DNA of 64,000 bases from Levilactobacillus brevis ATCC 14869 = DSM 20054 (GCF_001433855.1 NZ_AZCP01000001.1:373056-437055); one strand, 5' to 3'. Shown: positions 17,682 through 26,301, counted from the stretch's first letter. A program made the numbers and translations. Notes: generated by a model from the sequence alone, not told the origin.

Positions 17682-18227
17682 ATGCAAATTCAAACTAATT
17701 TTTCCTCTAAAACAATTCCTGATAAATATGGTTGTAATGTAACTCCTGAACACCTTAATCATGGCATCAATCAACAATCATTTCCGTTTCAGATAATTGC
17801 CTTACCCACAGGGACCAGCTATGTTTGTTGGACCCTAATTGATTATGATACGATACCACTCATTGGTTTCCCTTGGATTCACTGGGTAGTTGCTAATTAC
17901 CCTGTTCATACAAAGACCATCAGCATTGCACCTAATTTTAGCGAATCAGCCTTACTTCCACAAGGTCGAAACAGCATTGATTCACTAGTCCAACGTATAC
18001 GGCATCCATTATGGCGCCATACGTCCTTTGGTCAAAATTTAGCAATTCACTATTCAGGTCCCCGTCCTCGTCAGGGAAGCCATCAATACCGATTGACAGT
18101 ATACGCTTTGAAGACCCTGATACCAGTGGAAAATGGTTTCTACCTGAATACCTTATTTGACCACCTTGAGTCCGTTATTTTGGATCAAACTAGTCTTAAC
18201 TTATCCTATGAAAGAAGGCAACCCTAA
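17682..18227 (+). CDS. PEBP (YbhB/YbcL-type) family protein
   Basis: 181 residues; WTLIDYDTIPLIGFPWIHWVV is the PEBP pocket motif and GPRPRQGSHQYRLTVYAL the second signature. Start ATG 17682 is spaced 8 bases from AAAGG; the frame is open further upstream but passes through the operator. Its stop overlaps the ATG of the TauE-like gene (TAATG), so translation is coupled. It is a paralogue of the protein at 8994. The link between a PEBP and a small-anion carrier under one TetR is unexplained. Confidence 0.85.
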   Translation: MQIQTNFSSKTIPDKYGCNVTPEHLNHGINQQSFPFQIIALPTGTSYVCWTLIDYDTIPLIGFPWIHWVVANYPVHTKTISIAPNFSESALLPQGRNSIDSLVQRIRHPLWRHTSFGQNLAIHYSGPRPRQGSHQYRLTVYALKTLIPVENGFYLNTLFDHLESVILDQTSLNLSYERRQP

Positions 18228-18964
18228 TGTTGTCATTTATCTGGTTAATTTTTATTGGTATTATCGTTGGCACGTTTGTTATTGCGCTGGGCGGTGGCGG
18301 TGCTGCCATTTACCTGGGCATTCTCTCTTCCGCTTTTCATTTGGCACCAGCCACTGCGGCAGCCACTTCGCTTGTTACAGCTTTACCTTCAGTTATTATT
18401 GGAACTGTTGGCTATATTCGGCAAGGAAAAGTTAACTTTCACATTGGTAATCAAATGTTGCTGACAGCTATTCCGGCTGTCATTGTTGGGGCGTTCATTG
18501 CGCCTTTCATTCCAACACCTGTGTATCGTTGGGTAATTGCCATAATTTTAATGGTATTAGGAATTCAAATTTTCTTTAAGCGACAATCCTCACAGACAAA
18601 TCAAACCAATCACTTTGCTGCTGCCATGTACGGCATTGTCAGTGGATTAATGGTGGGAATTGCTGGCCTTAGCGGCGGTGGTCCTGTACTTGCTGGACTA
18701 CTATTACTGGGATTAGACACCTTTCATGCAACCGCAACTTCAACCTATGTTTTAGTTAGTATGAGTTTAGTTGGAGCTGCCCTACACTTATCTAACGGCC
18801 AAATAGATTGGGCCGCAGGACTTCCCTTGATTGTGGGAACTATTATCGGTGCACTACTCGCACCGTTGGTTGTTAAATTCTTATCACGAAAAGGTCATGG
18901 ACGCTATCTGAATCGTATTGTCGCCTTGCTCTTAATTTTTATGGGCATCAAATCGTTATTTTAA
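18227..18964 (+). CDS. TauE/SafE family membrane transporter
   Basis: 245 residues with about eight membrane helices and two repeats carrying the family glycine motifs (ALGGGGAAIYLG near the start, GIAGLSGGGPVLAG in the second half). Family members export sulfite, sulfoacetate or related organic anions. It overlaps the PEBP gene by one base and ends at a strong terminator. Substrate not determinable. Confidence 0.88.
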   Translation: MLSFIWLIFIGIIVGTFVIALGGGGAAIYLGILSSAFHLAPATAAATSLVTALPSVIIGTVGYIRQGKVNFHIGNQMLLTAIPAVIVGAFIAPFIPTPVYRWVIAIILMVLGIQIFFKRQSSQTNQTNHFAAAMYGIVSGLMVGIAGLSGGGPVLAGLLLLGLDTFHATATSTYVLVSMSLVGAALHLSNGQIDWAAGLPLIVGTIIGALLAPLVVKFLSRKGHGRYLNRIVALLLIFMGIKSLF

Positions 18965-18970
18965 CGCAAA

Positions 18971-19017
18971 GAAAAAGCACGGTTATTGGTCGGTGGACTT
19001 AATAGCCGTGCTCTTTA
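18971..19017. terminator. Bidirectional terminator
   Basis: AGCACGGTTATT / AATAGCCGTGCT (one G-T pair), with an A run before and T-rich sequence after. It serves the TauE-like gene and the convergent SDR gene. Confidence 0.8.
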
Positions 19018-19025
19018 GATCTTCT

Positions 19026-19763
19026 TCAAACTTCTGGTTCGGCATGCGTAACGGTCATACCCCCATCAATAATAATATCTTGCCCATTAACGTACGAGGC
19101 CTTATCAGATAGTAAAAACGCAACAACATTGGCAATTTCAGTTGCATTAGCAAACCGGCCTAAAGGCACGCGGTCTAGCATGTGTTTTAGCCGTTCTGGG
19201 GCAATGTTTTGCTCGTTAAATTGTGTCGAGTTCGTATAGCCGGGACTCACCGCATTAACCCGAATCCCTTGTTCGCCCAACTCTAAAGCTAGATTCTTCG
19301 TTAAGTAAGCAATTGCCGATTTTGTAGAAGAATACAAACTGGATGTTTTTAGTCCGCGATGATAGGTCCATGACGTATTAATGACAAGACTACTACCAGC
19401 ACTCATCAGCCGGGCTGCCGCCTGAAGCGCGAAGAAGGTGCCCTTATAATTTAAATCAACTTCACGATCAAAGTCCGCTTCGCTGATGTCATTAAACGGC
19501 TTAAAGGTCCCTAACCCCGCATTAGCAAAGAACGCATCCAAGTGTCCCAAGTCCGCAGCAATTAGCGCCATAACCCGGTTAATTTCAGCGACTTTACTCA
19601 TATCACCAACATAGGTCTTTATTTGTGGGTAGGCACTGGCAAATGCCTGTGTCTTTTCTGGATAGCGACCAATAACGGCTACCTGCCACCCAGCCTGTAC
19701 CAACGTCTCAGCCGTAGCTAATCCAATGCCCGAGGTACCACCAGTAATCAAAACTGTTTTCAT
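19026..19763 (-). CDS. Short-chain dehydrogenase/reductase
   Basis: 245-residue classical SDR: TGGTSGIG, NAGLGTF, catalytic Ser in INTSWTYHRG and YSSTK, and C-terminal YVNGQDIIIDGG typical of the 3-oxoacyl-ACP-reductase-like subgroup. The TetR gene 147 bases upstream on the same strand may control it. Substrate unknown. Confidence 0.92.
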   Translation of the reverse strand: MKTVLITGGTSGIGLATAETLVQAGWQVAVIGRYPEKTQAFASAYPQIKTYVGDMSKVAEINRVMALIAADLGHLDAFFANAGLGTFKPFNDISEADFDREVDLNYKGTFFALQAAARLMSAGSSLVINTSWTYHRGLKTSSLYSSTKSAIAYLTKNLALELGEQGIRVNAVSPGYTNSTQFNEQNIAPERLKHMLDRVPLGRFANATEIANVVAFLLSDKASYVNGQDIIIDGGMTVTHAEPEV

Positions 19764-19910
19764 GAGAAAATGGTCCTTCCTTCGGTAAATAAATTATTAA
19801 TACCATCAAAGAATACCACTTTCTCCACTGACAACAAGCAACTAGTCTTATTCATGAGTGGTATCTATACCCAGTTCTTCACTACAGCACCCATTCAAAA
19901 CACATGATTC

Positions 19911-20429
19911 CTAACTGTCGACTGCCACAGATGCCTTTCCCGTTTGAAAAATACGATCTAGCGTCGGATAATCCGTAAAGATATTAAACGCCTGGGGAGT
20001 TCGCTGAATCCACATCATAATTGCGCGGACACGACCGATAAAAAAGCAGCGTTCCAGCTCCGTCATTTTTCGATTCCGCTCTATCTGTTTTTCGATAAAA
20101 AACTTAAAAAACTCTGTAACAAAAGATTCATCGGTAGTTTGGCGCTTAATTATTGCTTCAATACTTGAGGATTTAACCCGGGCAAATAATTCAAACGGGT
20201 GTTGGTCGATATGACTCGTATCAATTTGTTCTTGAATTAAAATATCCTCGAAGATATGTTGTAGCAAATCATATTTATCCAAAAAGTGAACATAGAATGT
20301 GGATCGATTAATCAAGGCGCTTTCAGCAATATCGTTGATTGTTACTTTATCAAAGGGAGTTGTCGTTAGTAGTTGTCTGAATGCTGTGACAATGGCCCTA
20401 TGTGTTCGTTTTGTTCTTAAATCTGGCAT
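19911..20429 (-). CDS. TetR-family transcriptional regulator
   Basis: TetR HTH (FDKVTINDIAESALINRSTFYVHF) with a C-terminal Firmicutes-type domain; 172 residues. ATG 20429 is preferred to GTG 20441, which would place the GGGGG ribosome binding site (20435-20439) inside the gene. Divergent from the MDR gene at 20571, its probable target together with the SDR downstream. Confidence 0.88.
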   Translation of the reverse strand: MPDLRTKRTHRAIVTAFRQLLTTTPFDKVTINDIAESALINRSTFYVHFLDKYDLLQHIFEDILIQEQIDTSHIDQHPFELFARVKSSSIEAIIKRQTTDESFVTEFFKFFIEKQIERNRKMTELERCFFIGRVRAIMMWIQRTPQAFNIFTDYPTLDRIFQTGKASVAVDS

Positions 20430-20446
20430 AATATCCCCCACATTTT

Positions 20447-20459
20447 TAGATAGTGTCTA
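20447..20459. promoter_or_regulatory. Possible TetR operator
   Basis: TAGATAGTGTCTA is a near-palindrome (one mismatched pair) between the divergent TetR and MDR genes, just before the TetR ribosome binding site. Confidence 0.35.
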
Positions 20460-20570
20460 TTAACCCAACACCGTACTCCATTATAGCTTAATTCACTAAG
20501 ATTAGGTGGTATGATACGTTCATTGAGCAATGAATAACTGAGCTCAACGAACTTTCTGGAGGCATTAAAA

Positions 20571-21518
20571 ATGACAGAAAAACAAATGAAAACCTTACGC
20601 TATCACGCTTATGGAGAACCTTTAGCCGTTTTAAACCTTGAAACCACTACTATTCCCGTCCCTCAAGCCAACCACATTCGAATTCAAGTTAAGGCATGCG
20701 CTTTGAATCCGGCCGACTGGGCTTGCTGTCACGGTTTCGTCCCTCATATTTTACCACGAGGGATTGGGACCGACGTTGCCGGAATTGTTACCGGTGTTGG
20801 TCGCCAAGTGACCGATGTTCAGCCGGGGGATGCCGTCTTAGGTAACGTTAATTTTAATGATTATACCAGTGCTGGAGCGGCCGAAGAAGCTGTGCTGGAT
20901 CATTGGGCCAAAATTCCGCAACCGCTCGACTTCACAGAAGCCGCCGCATTGCCAATGGCGGTAACGACCGCCTACGCGCACTTAAAAGCACTCGACCTCC
21001 ATGCAGGTCAAACACTGGTCGTTCATGGCGCCGGGTCAATGATTGGTTATGCGGCCGTCCAAATTGCTCGGTTAAACCACGTTAATGTCATTGCAACGGC
21101 AGGTCAAACCTTTGCTAAGCAACTTGAAGCTTTTGGTGCCACGGTGACCTCTTACGGCCCCGGACGAGTTGAACGGGTGTTAGCCTTGGCTAATAACCAG
21201 GTGGACGCCGTTTTGGAGACTGCCTCAGCAAGTGGCGCATTGCCCGACCTAATTAAAATGGCGGGTAATCACCCAGACCACGTCATGACAATCAGTGACC
21301 ATGAAAATGCCAAAAAATATGGTGTTCGGTCAACATTTAGCGAAAACATCGCGTTCCCCTATGACGAGGTTTTGGCAAAGTACGCCCAGCTAGCGGCCGA
21401 AGGTAAATTTGAGATTCCCATTGCCCAAACATTTACGATCGACGATTGGCAAGCCGCCGTTACAGCTAGTTTGACCGGCCACGCGCACGGTAAGCTCGTT
21501 ATATTATTTGCAGACTAA
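20571..21518 (+). CDS. MDR-family NADPH:quinone/enone oxidoreductase
   Basis: 315 residues. GroES-like N-terminal domain (CALNPADWACCHG, GIGTDVAGIVTGVG) followed by a Rossmann domain (LVVHGAGSMIGYAAVQIA). The zinc ligands of classical alcohol dehydrogenases are missing, as in quinone and enone reductases. CTGGAGG precedes the ATG. It is divergent from a TetR gene, its likely regulator. Confidence 0.88.
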   Translation: MTEKQMKTLRYHAYGEPLAVLNLETTTIPVPQANHIRIQVKACALNPADWACCHGFVPHILPRGIGTDVAGIVTGVGRQVTDVQPGDAVLGNVNFNDYTSAGAAEEAVLDHWAKIPQPLDFTEAAALPMAVTTAYAHLKALDLHAGQTLVVHGAGSMIGYAAVQIARLNHVNVIATAGQTFAKQLEAFGATVTSYGPGRVERVLALANNQVDAVLETASASGALPDLIKMAGNHPDHVMTISDHENAKKYGVRSTFSENIAFPYDEVLAKYAQLAAEGKFEIPIAQTFTIDDWQAAVTASLTGHAHGKLVILFAD

Positions 21519-21560
21519 TTAAAAAATGTCCACGGATTTTATCTCGTGGACATTTTTTAA
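21519..21560. terminator. Bidirectional terminator between convergent MDR genes
   Basis: TTAAAAAATGTCCACG (21519-21534) and CGTGGACATTTTTTAA (21545-21560) form a perfect 16-bp hairpin with A and T runs. Confidence 0.92.
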
Positions 21561-22505
21561 TTAGTCATTAGTAACAATGACTTCTCCCATCTGAGAGTTT
21601 CCCATCACATAATCGTGAGCAGCGGCAATTTCCGTTAGTGGAAAAACCTTTGAAATGGGAATTTCAATATGATTGTGATTGATTAAATGAAAGAGCTCAT
21701 CAATCATCGTTTGATCGACAAACCCCGAGTCGTAGTCGGTAATATAACGATTCTGTAATTCAAACGGCGAGAAGTCCTTCATCACCCAATCACCTGCCAG
21801 TAGCCCAACGACACAAGCCGTCCCACCAACCTTTACGTGTGCGAGTGAATCATGAATCGTTGCCGTTCCCACCAGATCAACAATACCATCGTACATCGCA
21901 TCCGTTTGCAATTGACCATCCTTGTCCAGTACAACATCGTCGGCACCTTGCGCCGTTAAGATTGCCGCACGTTCTGATTTTCGAGTAGTTGCAACAATCC
22001 TTAAACCACTAGCCTTAGCAAGCTTAATCATAGCCAAGCCCACAGCACTCGTTCCACCTCGAACTAGCATGGTTTGCCCTGGTTGCAAGCGTAGCGCTTT
22101 AATCGACCCCCAGGCTGTAACAAAGGTCTCTGGGTACTGTGCCAACGTCACCCAATCACCTGCAAAGTCAACGGTGTATAGCGTCTTATTAGGGACCAGA
22201 GCGTATTCCTGCTCGCTACCGTCAAATTCGCGGCCAAATCCGCCATTTAATGTAATCACGCGTTGTCCCTGCTTGAACCCCGAGCCAGCCGTTGTCTCAT
22301 GAATCTCACCGACAGCCTCAACGCCGATGACTCGTGGGAACTTAACGGTTGGAGACCCACCTTCGCGTGTCAAGACTTCATACCGATGAACGCCAAACGC
22401 ATGAATCTTCATCACCGAGTGGGTTGCATCGGCGTGGGGAATTGGACGCTCAACTAGCTTTAAGACATCTGTATTACCGGGATGGTCAATCACAACTGCT
22501 TTCAT
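21561..22505 (-). CDS. MDR-family oxidoreductase (quinone-reductase type)
   Basis: 314 residues: GroES-like domain (GVHRYEVLTREG, FPRVIGVEAVGEI), nucleotide-binding MLVRGGTSAVGLAMIKLA, no catalytic zinc ligands. ATG 22505 is supported by GAGGAGG; the longer frame to 22541 is rejected. It is divergent from the MerR-family gene at 22598, which is the likely regulator, a common pairing in lactobacilli. Confidence 0.9.
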   Translation of the reverse strand: MKAVVIDHPGNTDVLKLVERPIPHADATHSVMKIHAFGVHRYEVLTREGGSPTVKFPRVIGVEAVGEIHETTAGSGFKQGQRVITLNGGFGREFDGSEQEYALVPNKTLYTVDFAGDWVTLAQYPETFVTAWGSIKALRLQPGQTMLVRGGTSAVGLAMIKLAKASGLRIVATTRKSERAAILTAQGADDVVLDKDGQLQTDAMYDGIVDLVGTATIHDSLAHVKVGGTACVVGLLAGDWVMKDFSPFELQNRYITDYDSGFVDQTMIDELFHLINHNHIEIPISKVFPLTEIAAAHDYVMGNSQMGEVIVTND

Positions 22506-22597
22506 AAATCGTTCCTCCTCGTTATCAATAACTGACTTCATTACTAAGAAAGTATAAACTGTAACGTAAGGGACACCTCAAGGGGGAATTTGAAAAA

Positions 22598-23401
22598 ATG
22601 TTAACCATTCGTAAATTTGCCGAATTAGCAGGCACAACTCGCCGGACACTACTCTTCTATGATCAAGAAGATGTGTTTAAACCGGCTCACATTGCTGATA
22701 ATGGTTACCGGTATTACAGTTATGATCAATTGTATCAGTTAAAATTCATTCTACAATTACGGCACTTAGACTTACCGCTTGCAACGATTAAAGAACTGTT
22801 AGCGACAAACGATGCAACCCAACTAAATGAACAATTAAGGACTGTCCTCAGTCACATTCAAACTGAAATTGATAATCTAACGTTATTAAAAGATACCTTG
22901 GCGGAACGATTTCAACAACCCGAGTTCAACGAAAATAGCCACTTACTAGTACCCACAATTGTTGAACGTCCCGCAATGGCCTTTTGGTGTTCACCGAAGT
23001 CTGCCGGCTGTACGGATAGCGATATTAGCGCATTATACCAAGCCTTCTATCAAATTATTGGTCCACTGAAACTATTGGATAAGCATGAATCAGGCTTTCT
23101 CACCTCAGTCGCCAATAGTGATGCGCAGGCTTACCCCACAGCTAGCTTCCAAATTATTAAAGCCGTAAGCTTAGCTGACGTCACCACTATTCCTATCGTT
23201 CAGCGGCTGGCTGGGCAGTACATTGTTGCTACTGCCATGAACGATATGGGAAGCATTCTACATACCTTAGATAACATTCAGCACTACGTCAATCAGCACC
23301 GGCTGACAATCGCTACACAGATGTGGCAATTGAACTTGAATGAACAGTTAACGAGTAAGGCCGGCTCTCAGTATATCTCGATTGAATACCAATTGATTTA
23401 A
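22598..23401 (+). CDS. MerR-family transcriptional regulator
   Basis: N-terminal MerR HTH (TIRKFAELAGTTRRTLLFYDQ, then GYRYYSYDQLYQL), a coiled linker, and a roughly 130-residue C-terminal domain that may bind an effector. No metal-binding cysteine pattern is evident. AAGGGGGA precedes the ATG. Divergent from an MDR oxidoreductase gene by 92 bases. Confidence 0.9.
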   Translation: MLTIRKFAELAGTTRRTLLFYDQEDVFKPAHIADNGYRYYSYDQLYQLKFILQLRHLDLPLATIKELLATNDATQLNEQLRTVLSHIQTEIDNLTLLKDTLAERFQQPEFNENSHLLVPTIVERPAMAFWCSPKSAGCTDSDISALYQAFYQIIGPLKLLDKHESGFLTSVANSDAQAYPTASFQIIKAVSLADVTTIPIVQRLAGQYIVATAMNDMGSILHTLDNIQHYVNQHRLTIATQMWQLNLNEQLTSKAGSQYISIEYQLI

Positions 23402-23419
23402 CGGTACTACTGGTAGTCT

Positions 23420-24070
23420 TTAAACCGTTGCCTCGTTTTCCTCATTTAACTGGTCACAATTAATAATTAACTGGCAGACTTCCTTGTCTGGTGTGAGCTT
23501 CATCGAATACTTGCGGCCATATTCAATCATGGTGTGATGCGCTTGATGCAACTCTTCTGGTGGCAAAACGCCGACAATTTTTTGCTCAACCTGCAGTGGT
23601 GAAGCATTCTGCGCCACAAAGTGTAAACGCTTGGAAATCGCCGAGACATGTGTATCCACCGCAAAAGTTGGTTGGTCAAAGACATCACTCAACACGACAT
23701 TGGCCGTTTTTCGGCCGGCACCCGGTAGCGCCATAATTCCCTTACGATCAGTGGGCACAACATCGGCCAACTCTTCATGAACAATGCGCGCCGTTTTAAT
23801 GATATTACGGGCCTTGTTATGAAATAGACCGACGCTCTTAATGATGGCTTCCACATCCGTGACGTTTGCCACCATTAAATCTTGGGGGTCTGGATATTTC
23901 TCAAACAAAATGGGTGTCACTTTGTTGACGGAAACATCTGTGGCCTGTGCGCTGAGAATTACCGAAATGAGATACTGAAAGGGTGTCCGTGAATCCAGTG
24001 AGGGACCAACTGGTCCAATCTCGTCTTCCATCTGGTGAATCGCCCATACAATTTGATCATCTTTTAACAT
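23420..24070 (-). CDS. nth: Endonuclease III-like DNA glycosylase lacking two Fe-S cysteines
   Basis: HhH-GPD base-excision repair enzyme. It has the helix-hairpin-helix LPGAGRKTANVV with the catalytic Lys, and the catalytic Asp in AVDTHVSAIS. In standard Nth the C-terminus holds a 4Fe-4S cluster (C-x6-C-x2-C-x5-C). Here the equivalent stretch is YSMKLTPDKEVCQLIINC, so the first two cysteines are replaced by Ser and Lys and only two remain. The enzyme probably works without a cluster. It stands apart from dnaD (35 kb away), its usual Bacillus neighbour. Confidence 0.88.
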   Translation of the reverse strand: MLKDDQIVWAIHQMEDEIGPVGPSLDSRTPFQYLISVILSAQATDVSVNKVTPILFEKYPDPQDLMVANVTDVEAIIKSVGLFHNKARNIIKTARIVHEELADVVPTDRKGIMALPGAGRKTANVVLSDVFDQPTFAVDTHVSAISKRLHFVAQNASPLQVEQKIVGVLPPEELHQAHHTMIEYGRKYSMKLTPDKEVCQLIINCDQLNEENEATV

Positions 24071-24277
24071 TGACGGCTTCGCTTCTTTCCTACTGATTTC
24101 TCTAAGTCAATTCTACCCGAAATTGGCGGAAAACCAACTGATTTAACCCCACCAGATACTTACGAAATGACTAAAGTGGCAAAGAAAGACTAAAACACGA
24201 GTCAAATTCACCCACTAAAACCAAATGTGCGTTAGGATGGGACTAATCTAAAATAGACTTCAGTTGGAGGCGATGAA

Positions 24278-24784
24278 ATGCGTTGGGAACCTTTACTCAT
24301 TATCTTACTATTGGCTGGGTTAACCGGCCTATTCATCCTAGCGACTCATTACCGCAAGCACTGGCTGACATGGTTAGTTTGGGGCTACTTAACGAGTCTG
24401 GGCGCCATTCTCTTTACCCCACTCGCTTTTACGGGCACAGCCGTTTACATTATCGGTCCTGGGTCTGGTCAAGTTAATCTCACCCATTTGGACATGCTTA
24501 ATCTTGGCTTCTTTGAGAACATTATAATGACAATTCCGTTGGGAATTCTGCTGAAATGGATCTGGCCTAAATTGTCACTTTGGCGCCTGCTTGAACTCGG
24601 CGGACTGGCGGGAACGTTCTTCGAAACAACGCAGTATATCCTGTCACAACATTGGCTGATTAACCGCAGTAGTGACATTAATGATGTTATTTCCAATACC
24701 CTGGGCGTTATCGTGGGTGGTATGGTCGTGGCCCTGTATTACCGTTTAACGGCACTTCACCACCGTAAGCCCCTTACAAATTAG
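24278..24784 (+). CDS. VanZ-family membrane protein (copy 1)
   Basis: 168 residues with four to five membrane helices and the VanZ core (FENIIMTIPLGILLKWIWPK, ETTQYILSQHWLINRSSDINDVISNTLG). The VanZ domain is linked to low-level teicoplanin resistance in one operon, but most members have no known role. TTGGAGG precedes the ATG. It is a tandem paralogue of the gene at 25015; both begin MRWEPLL and share the SQHWLINRSSDINDV block. Confidence 0.88.
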   Translation: MRWEPLLIILLLAGLTGLFILATHYRKHWLTWLVWGYLTSLGAILFTPLAFTGTAVYIIGPGSGQVNLTHLDMLNLGFFENIIMTIPLGILLKWIWPKLSLWRLLELGGLAGTFFETTQYILSQHWLINRSSDINDVISNTLGVIVGGMVVALYYRLTALHHRKPLTN

Positions 24785-25014
24785 AAGCGAGACGTACGCA
24801 GACACTTACAGCGCGCGCCTCTTTTTTTCGTCAATACGTTAAATCCGCCCAAAAATGTGATGATTCTTTGACCAGAGTCTTACATTTTCTCTAAAGGAAC
24901 CAAGAAACCTTAAAACCATCGCGAGAAATCCCCGTTCGCCACCTTTCCGCGGTACGATGGTCACATGTTAACAAACGACGCCCATATGATTGCATCATTT
25001 TCGGAGGTGATTCG

Positions 25015-25524
25015 ATGCGCTGGGAACCTTTACTATTAATCGCTTTAACGGCCTGCTTAAGTGGCCTGCTCATTATCATGACGGGTAAAAAAATCCACTG
25101 GTTTGCACTCGTTATCTTGGGCTACTTCACCGGCCTTGCCACTATCTTATTTACGCCTATCTCCGTGTACGGAACCGCTCTATACGTGATGCCCCTAGGT
25201 GCCGGTCGCATTAACCTGACGCAACTGGATGTTTTCAACTTAGGTTTTCTAGAAAATATCATGCTAACCGTTCCAATTGGCCTCCTATTAAAATGGTTCT
25301 GGCCTAAGTTATCACTGCTGACGGTTGGTGGCCTAGGTCTCCTAGTCGGTAGTAGCATTGAAACGTTCCAATATGTCTTATCACAACATTGGCTGATTAA
25401 CCGTAGCAGCGACATCAATGATGTTCTCGCCAATGCCGCCGGAATCATGATTGGCGGACTCATCGTGGCTCTCTATTATCGATTATCTACTAGCCGGCGT
25501 TCACGCGCTCGGGTGGTCGCTTAA
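25015..25524 (+). CDS. VanZ-family membrane protein (copy 2)
   Basis: 169 residues; the same VanZ topology and core motifs as the gene at 24278 (FLENIMLTVPIGLLLKWFWPK, SQHWLINRSSDINDVLANAAG). The 230-base spacer and sequence drift indicate an old duplication. CGGAGGTG precedes the ATG, and a terminator follows the stop. Confidence 0.88.
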   Translation: MRWEPLLLIALTACLSGLLIIMTGKKIHWFALVILGYFTGLATILFTPISVYGTALYVMPLGAGRINLTQLDVFNLGFLENIMLTVPIGLLLKWFWPKLSLLTVGGLGLLVGSSIETFQYVLSQHWLINRSSDINDVLANAAGIMIGGLIVALYYRLSTSRRSRARVVA

Positions 25525-25540
25525 ATCATATCGACCTCAG

Positions 25541-25579
25541 GCGATTGTTCTCAAACCAGCGGAACAATCGCTTTTTATT
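25541..25579 (+). terminator. Terminator of the second VanZ gene
   Basis: GCGATTGTTC (25541-25550) and GAACAATCGC (25562-25571) form a perfect 10-bp hairpin followed by a T run, 17 bases past the stop. Confidence 0.88.
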
Positions 25580-25623
25580 TTGCCAGTCAGACCACCTCGG
25601 TCTATACTCACTGTAAATTTACA
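25580..25623 (+). promoter_or_regulatory. Promoter and palindromic operator of the small membrane protein gene
   Basis: TTGCCA (25580-25585) and TATACT (25603-25608) are 17 bases apart, a near-ideal sigma-A promoter. At the expected transcription start lies a perfect 12-bp palindrome, TGTAAATTTACA (25612-25623), placed where a repressor would block initiation. Confidence 0.65.
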
Positions 25624-25640
25624 CAAAGAAGATGGGGCGA

Positions 25641-25805
25641 ATGAATTGGCTATATGTAACTATCGGGATACTGCTTTTTATTGTGGCAATTTACTTCATT
25701 GACGGTGGCTGGGCCCAAAATCTTGGCAGTGTCTATAAAAATTACAAGGATTCCAAACTCCCCTTATCAGTATTCATCAGACTACTTCTAAAAAGGCACG
25801 AGTAA
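25641..25805 (+). CDS. Small single-span membrane protein (54 aa)
   Basis: Too short for usual gene callers. It starts MNWLYVTIGILLFIVAIYFI (one membrane helix), followed by a hydrophilic, Lys/Tyr-rich stretch (SVYKNYKDSKLPLSVF) and a basic end (LLLKRHE). Support comes from its own promoter with a palindrome (25580-25623), a GGGG before the ATG, and a terminator after it. I do not recognise the family. It could be a small regulator of a membrane complex or a toxin-like peptide; nothing nearby decides this. Confidence 0.55.
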   Translation: MNWLYVTIGILLFIVAIYFIDGGWAQNLGSVYKNYKDSKLPLSVFIRLLLKRHE

Positions 25806-25833
25806 TCCGAAAACGAACTTTGATATCGCACCA

Positions 25834-25868
25834 ACTAAAAAAGCTGGACATATTGTCCAGCTTTTAGT
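25834..25868. terminator. Bidirectional terminator
   Basis: ACTAAAAAAGCTGGACA and TGTCCAGCTTTTAGT form a hairpin with a 3-base loop and A/T runs on both sides. It lies between the small membrane protein gene and gtrA, overlapping the gtrA stop. Confidence 0.85.
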
Positions 25869-26301
25869 CGTCAACCGATGAGGCTGCCTTACTTTTGTGA
25901 AAGACAAACCACTTGCTAAAGAAATAGTTAGCTAATACCACGACGATTTGGTCAACCAACTTGGTTAGCATTTCATTCTGTTGTAAGAGTGAGACCCCGA
26001 TCCACATGATACCCATATCCATAATTAAGGTAACGCCACGCGCTGCAAAAAAGGCAACGGCTTCCTTAGCCAGCATCTTGATGGTGGTGAAATGGGAATG
26101 AAAAACCCAGACCCGATTGGTTAAATACGCAAAGAGTACGGACAAGAACCACGCCCATACGTTCCCAACTTGATAGTTCCACCCCCATAACGTGACGGTG
26201 ACGTAGAAGACAACGAGATTGACCACCGTTGTCAGCCCCCCGAAAATAAGATACGCCAAAATATCTTTGTATTTTGCGTATAATTGGATTATCTGGTGCA
26301 T
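25864..26301 (-). CDS. GtrA family membrane protein
   Basis: 145 residues, four membrane helices, with the GtrA pattern AYLIFGGLTTVVNLVVFYV, AYLTNRVWVFHS and ANYFFSKWFVFHKS. GtrA-like proteins are thought to flip polyprenyl-linked sugars used for wall or teichoic acid glycosylation. No glycosyltransferase gene is adjacent. GGGAGAGG lies before the ATG. The 270 bases upstream to the folT terminator hold no visible gene. Confidence 0.9.
   Translation of the reverse strand: MHQIIQLYAKYKDILAYLIFGGLTTVVNLVVFYVTVTLWGWNYQVGNVWAWFLSVLFAYLTNRVWVFHSHFTTIKMLAKEAVAFFAARGVTLIMDMGIMWIGVSLLQQNEMLTKLVDQIVVVLANYFFSKWFVFHKSKAASSVDD

Noticed and set aside
25451..25702. Plus-strand frame of 83 codons after the second VanZ gene
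   Set aside because: Crosses the VanZ end, its terminator and the next promoter; the 54-codon frame at 25641 is better supported.
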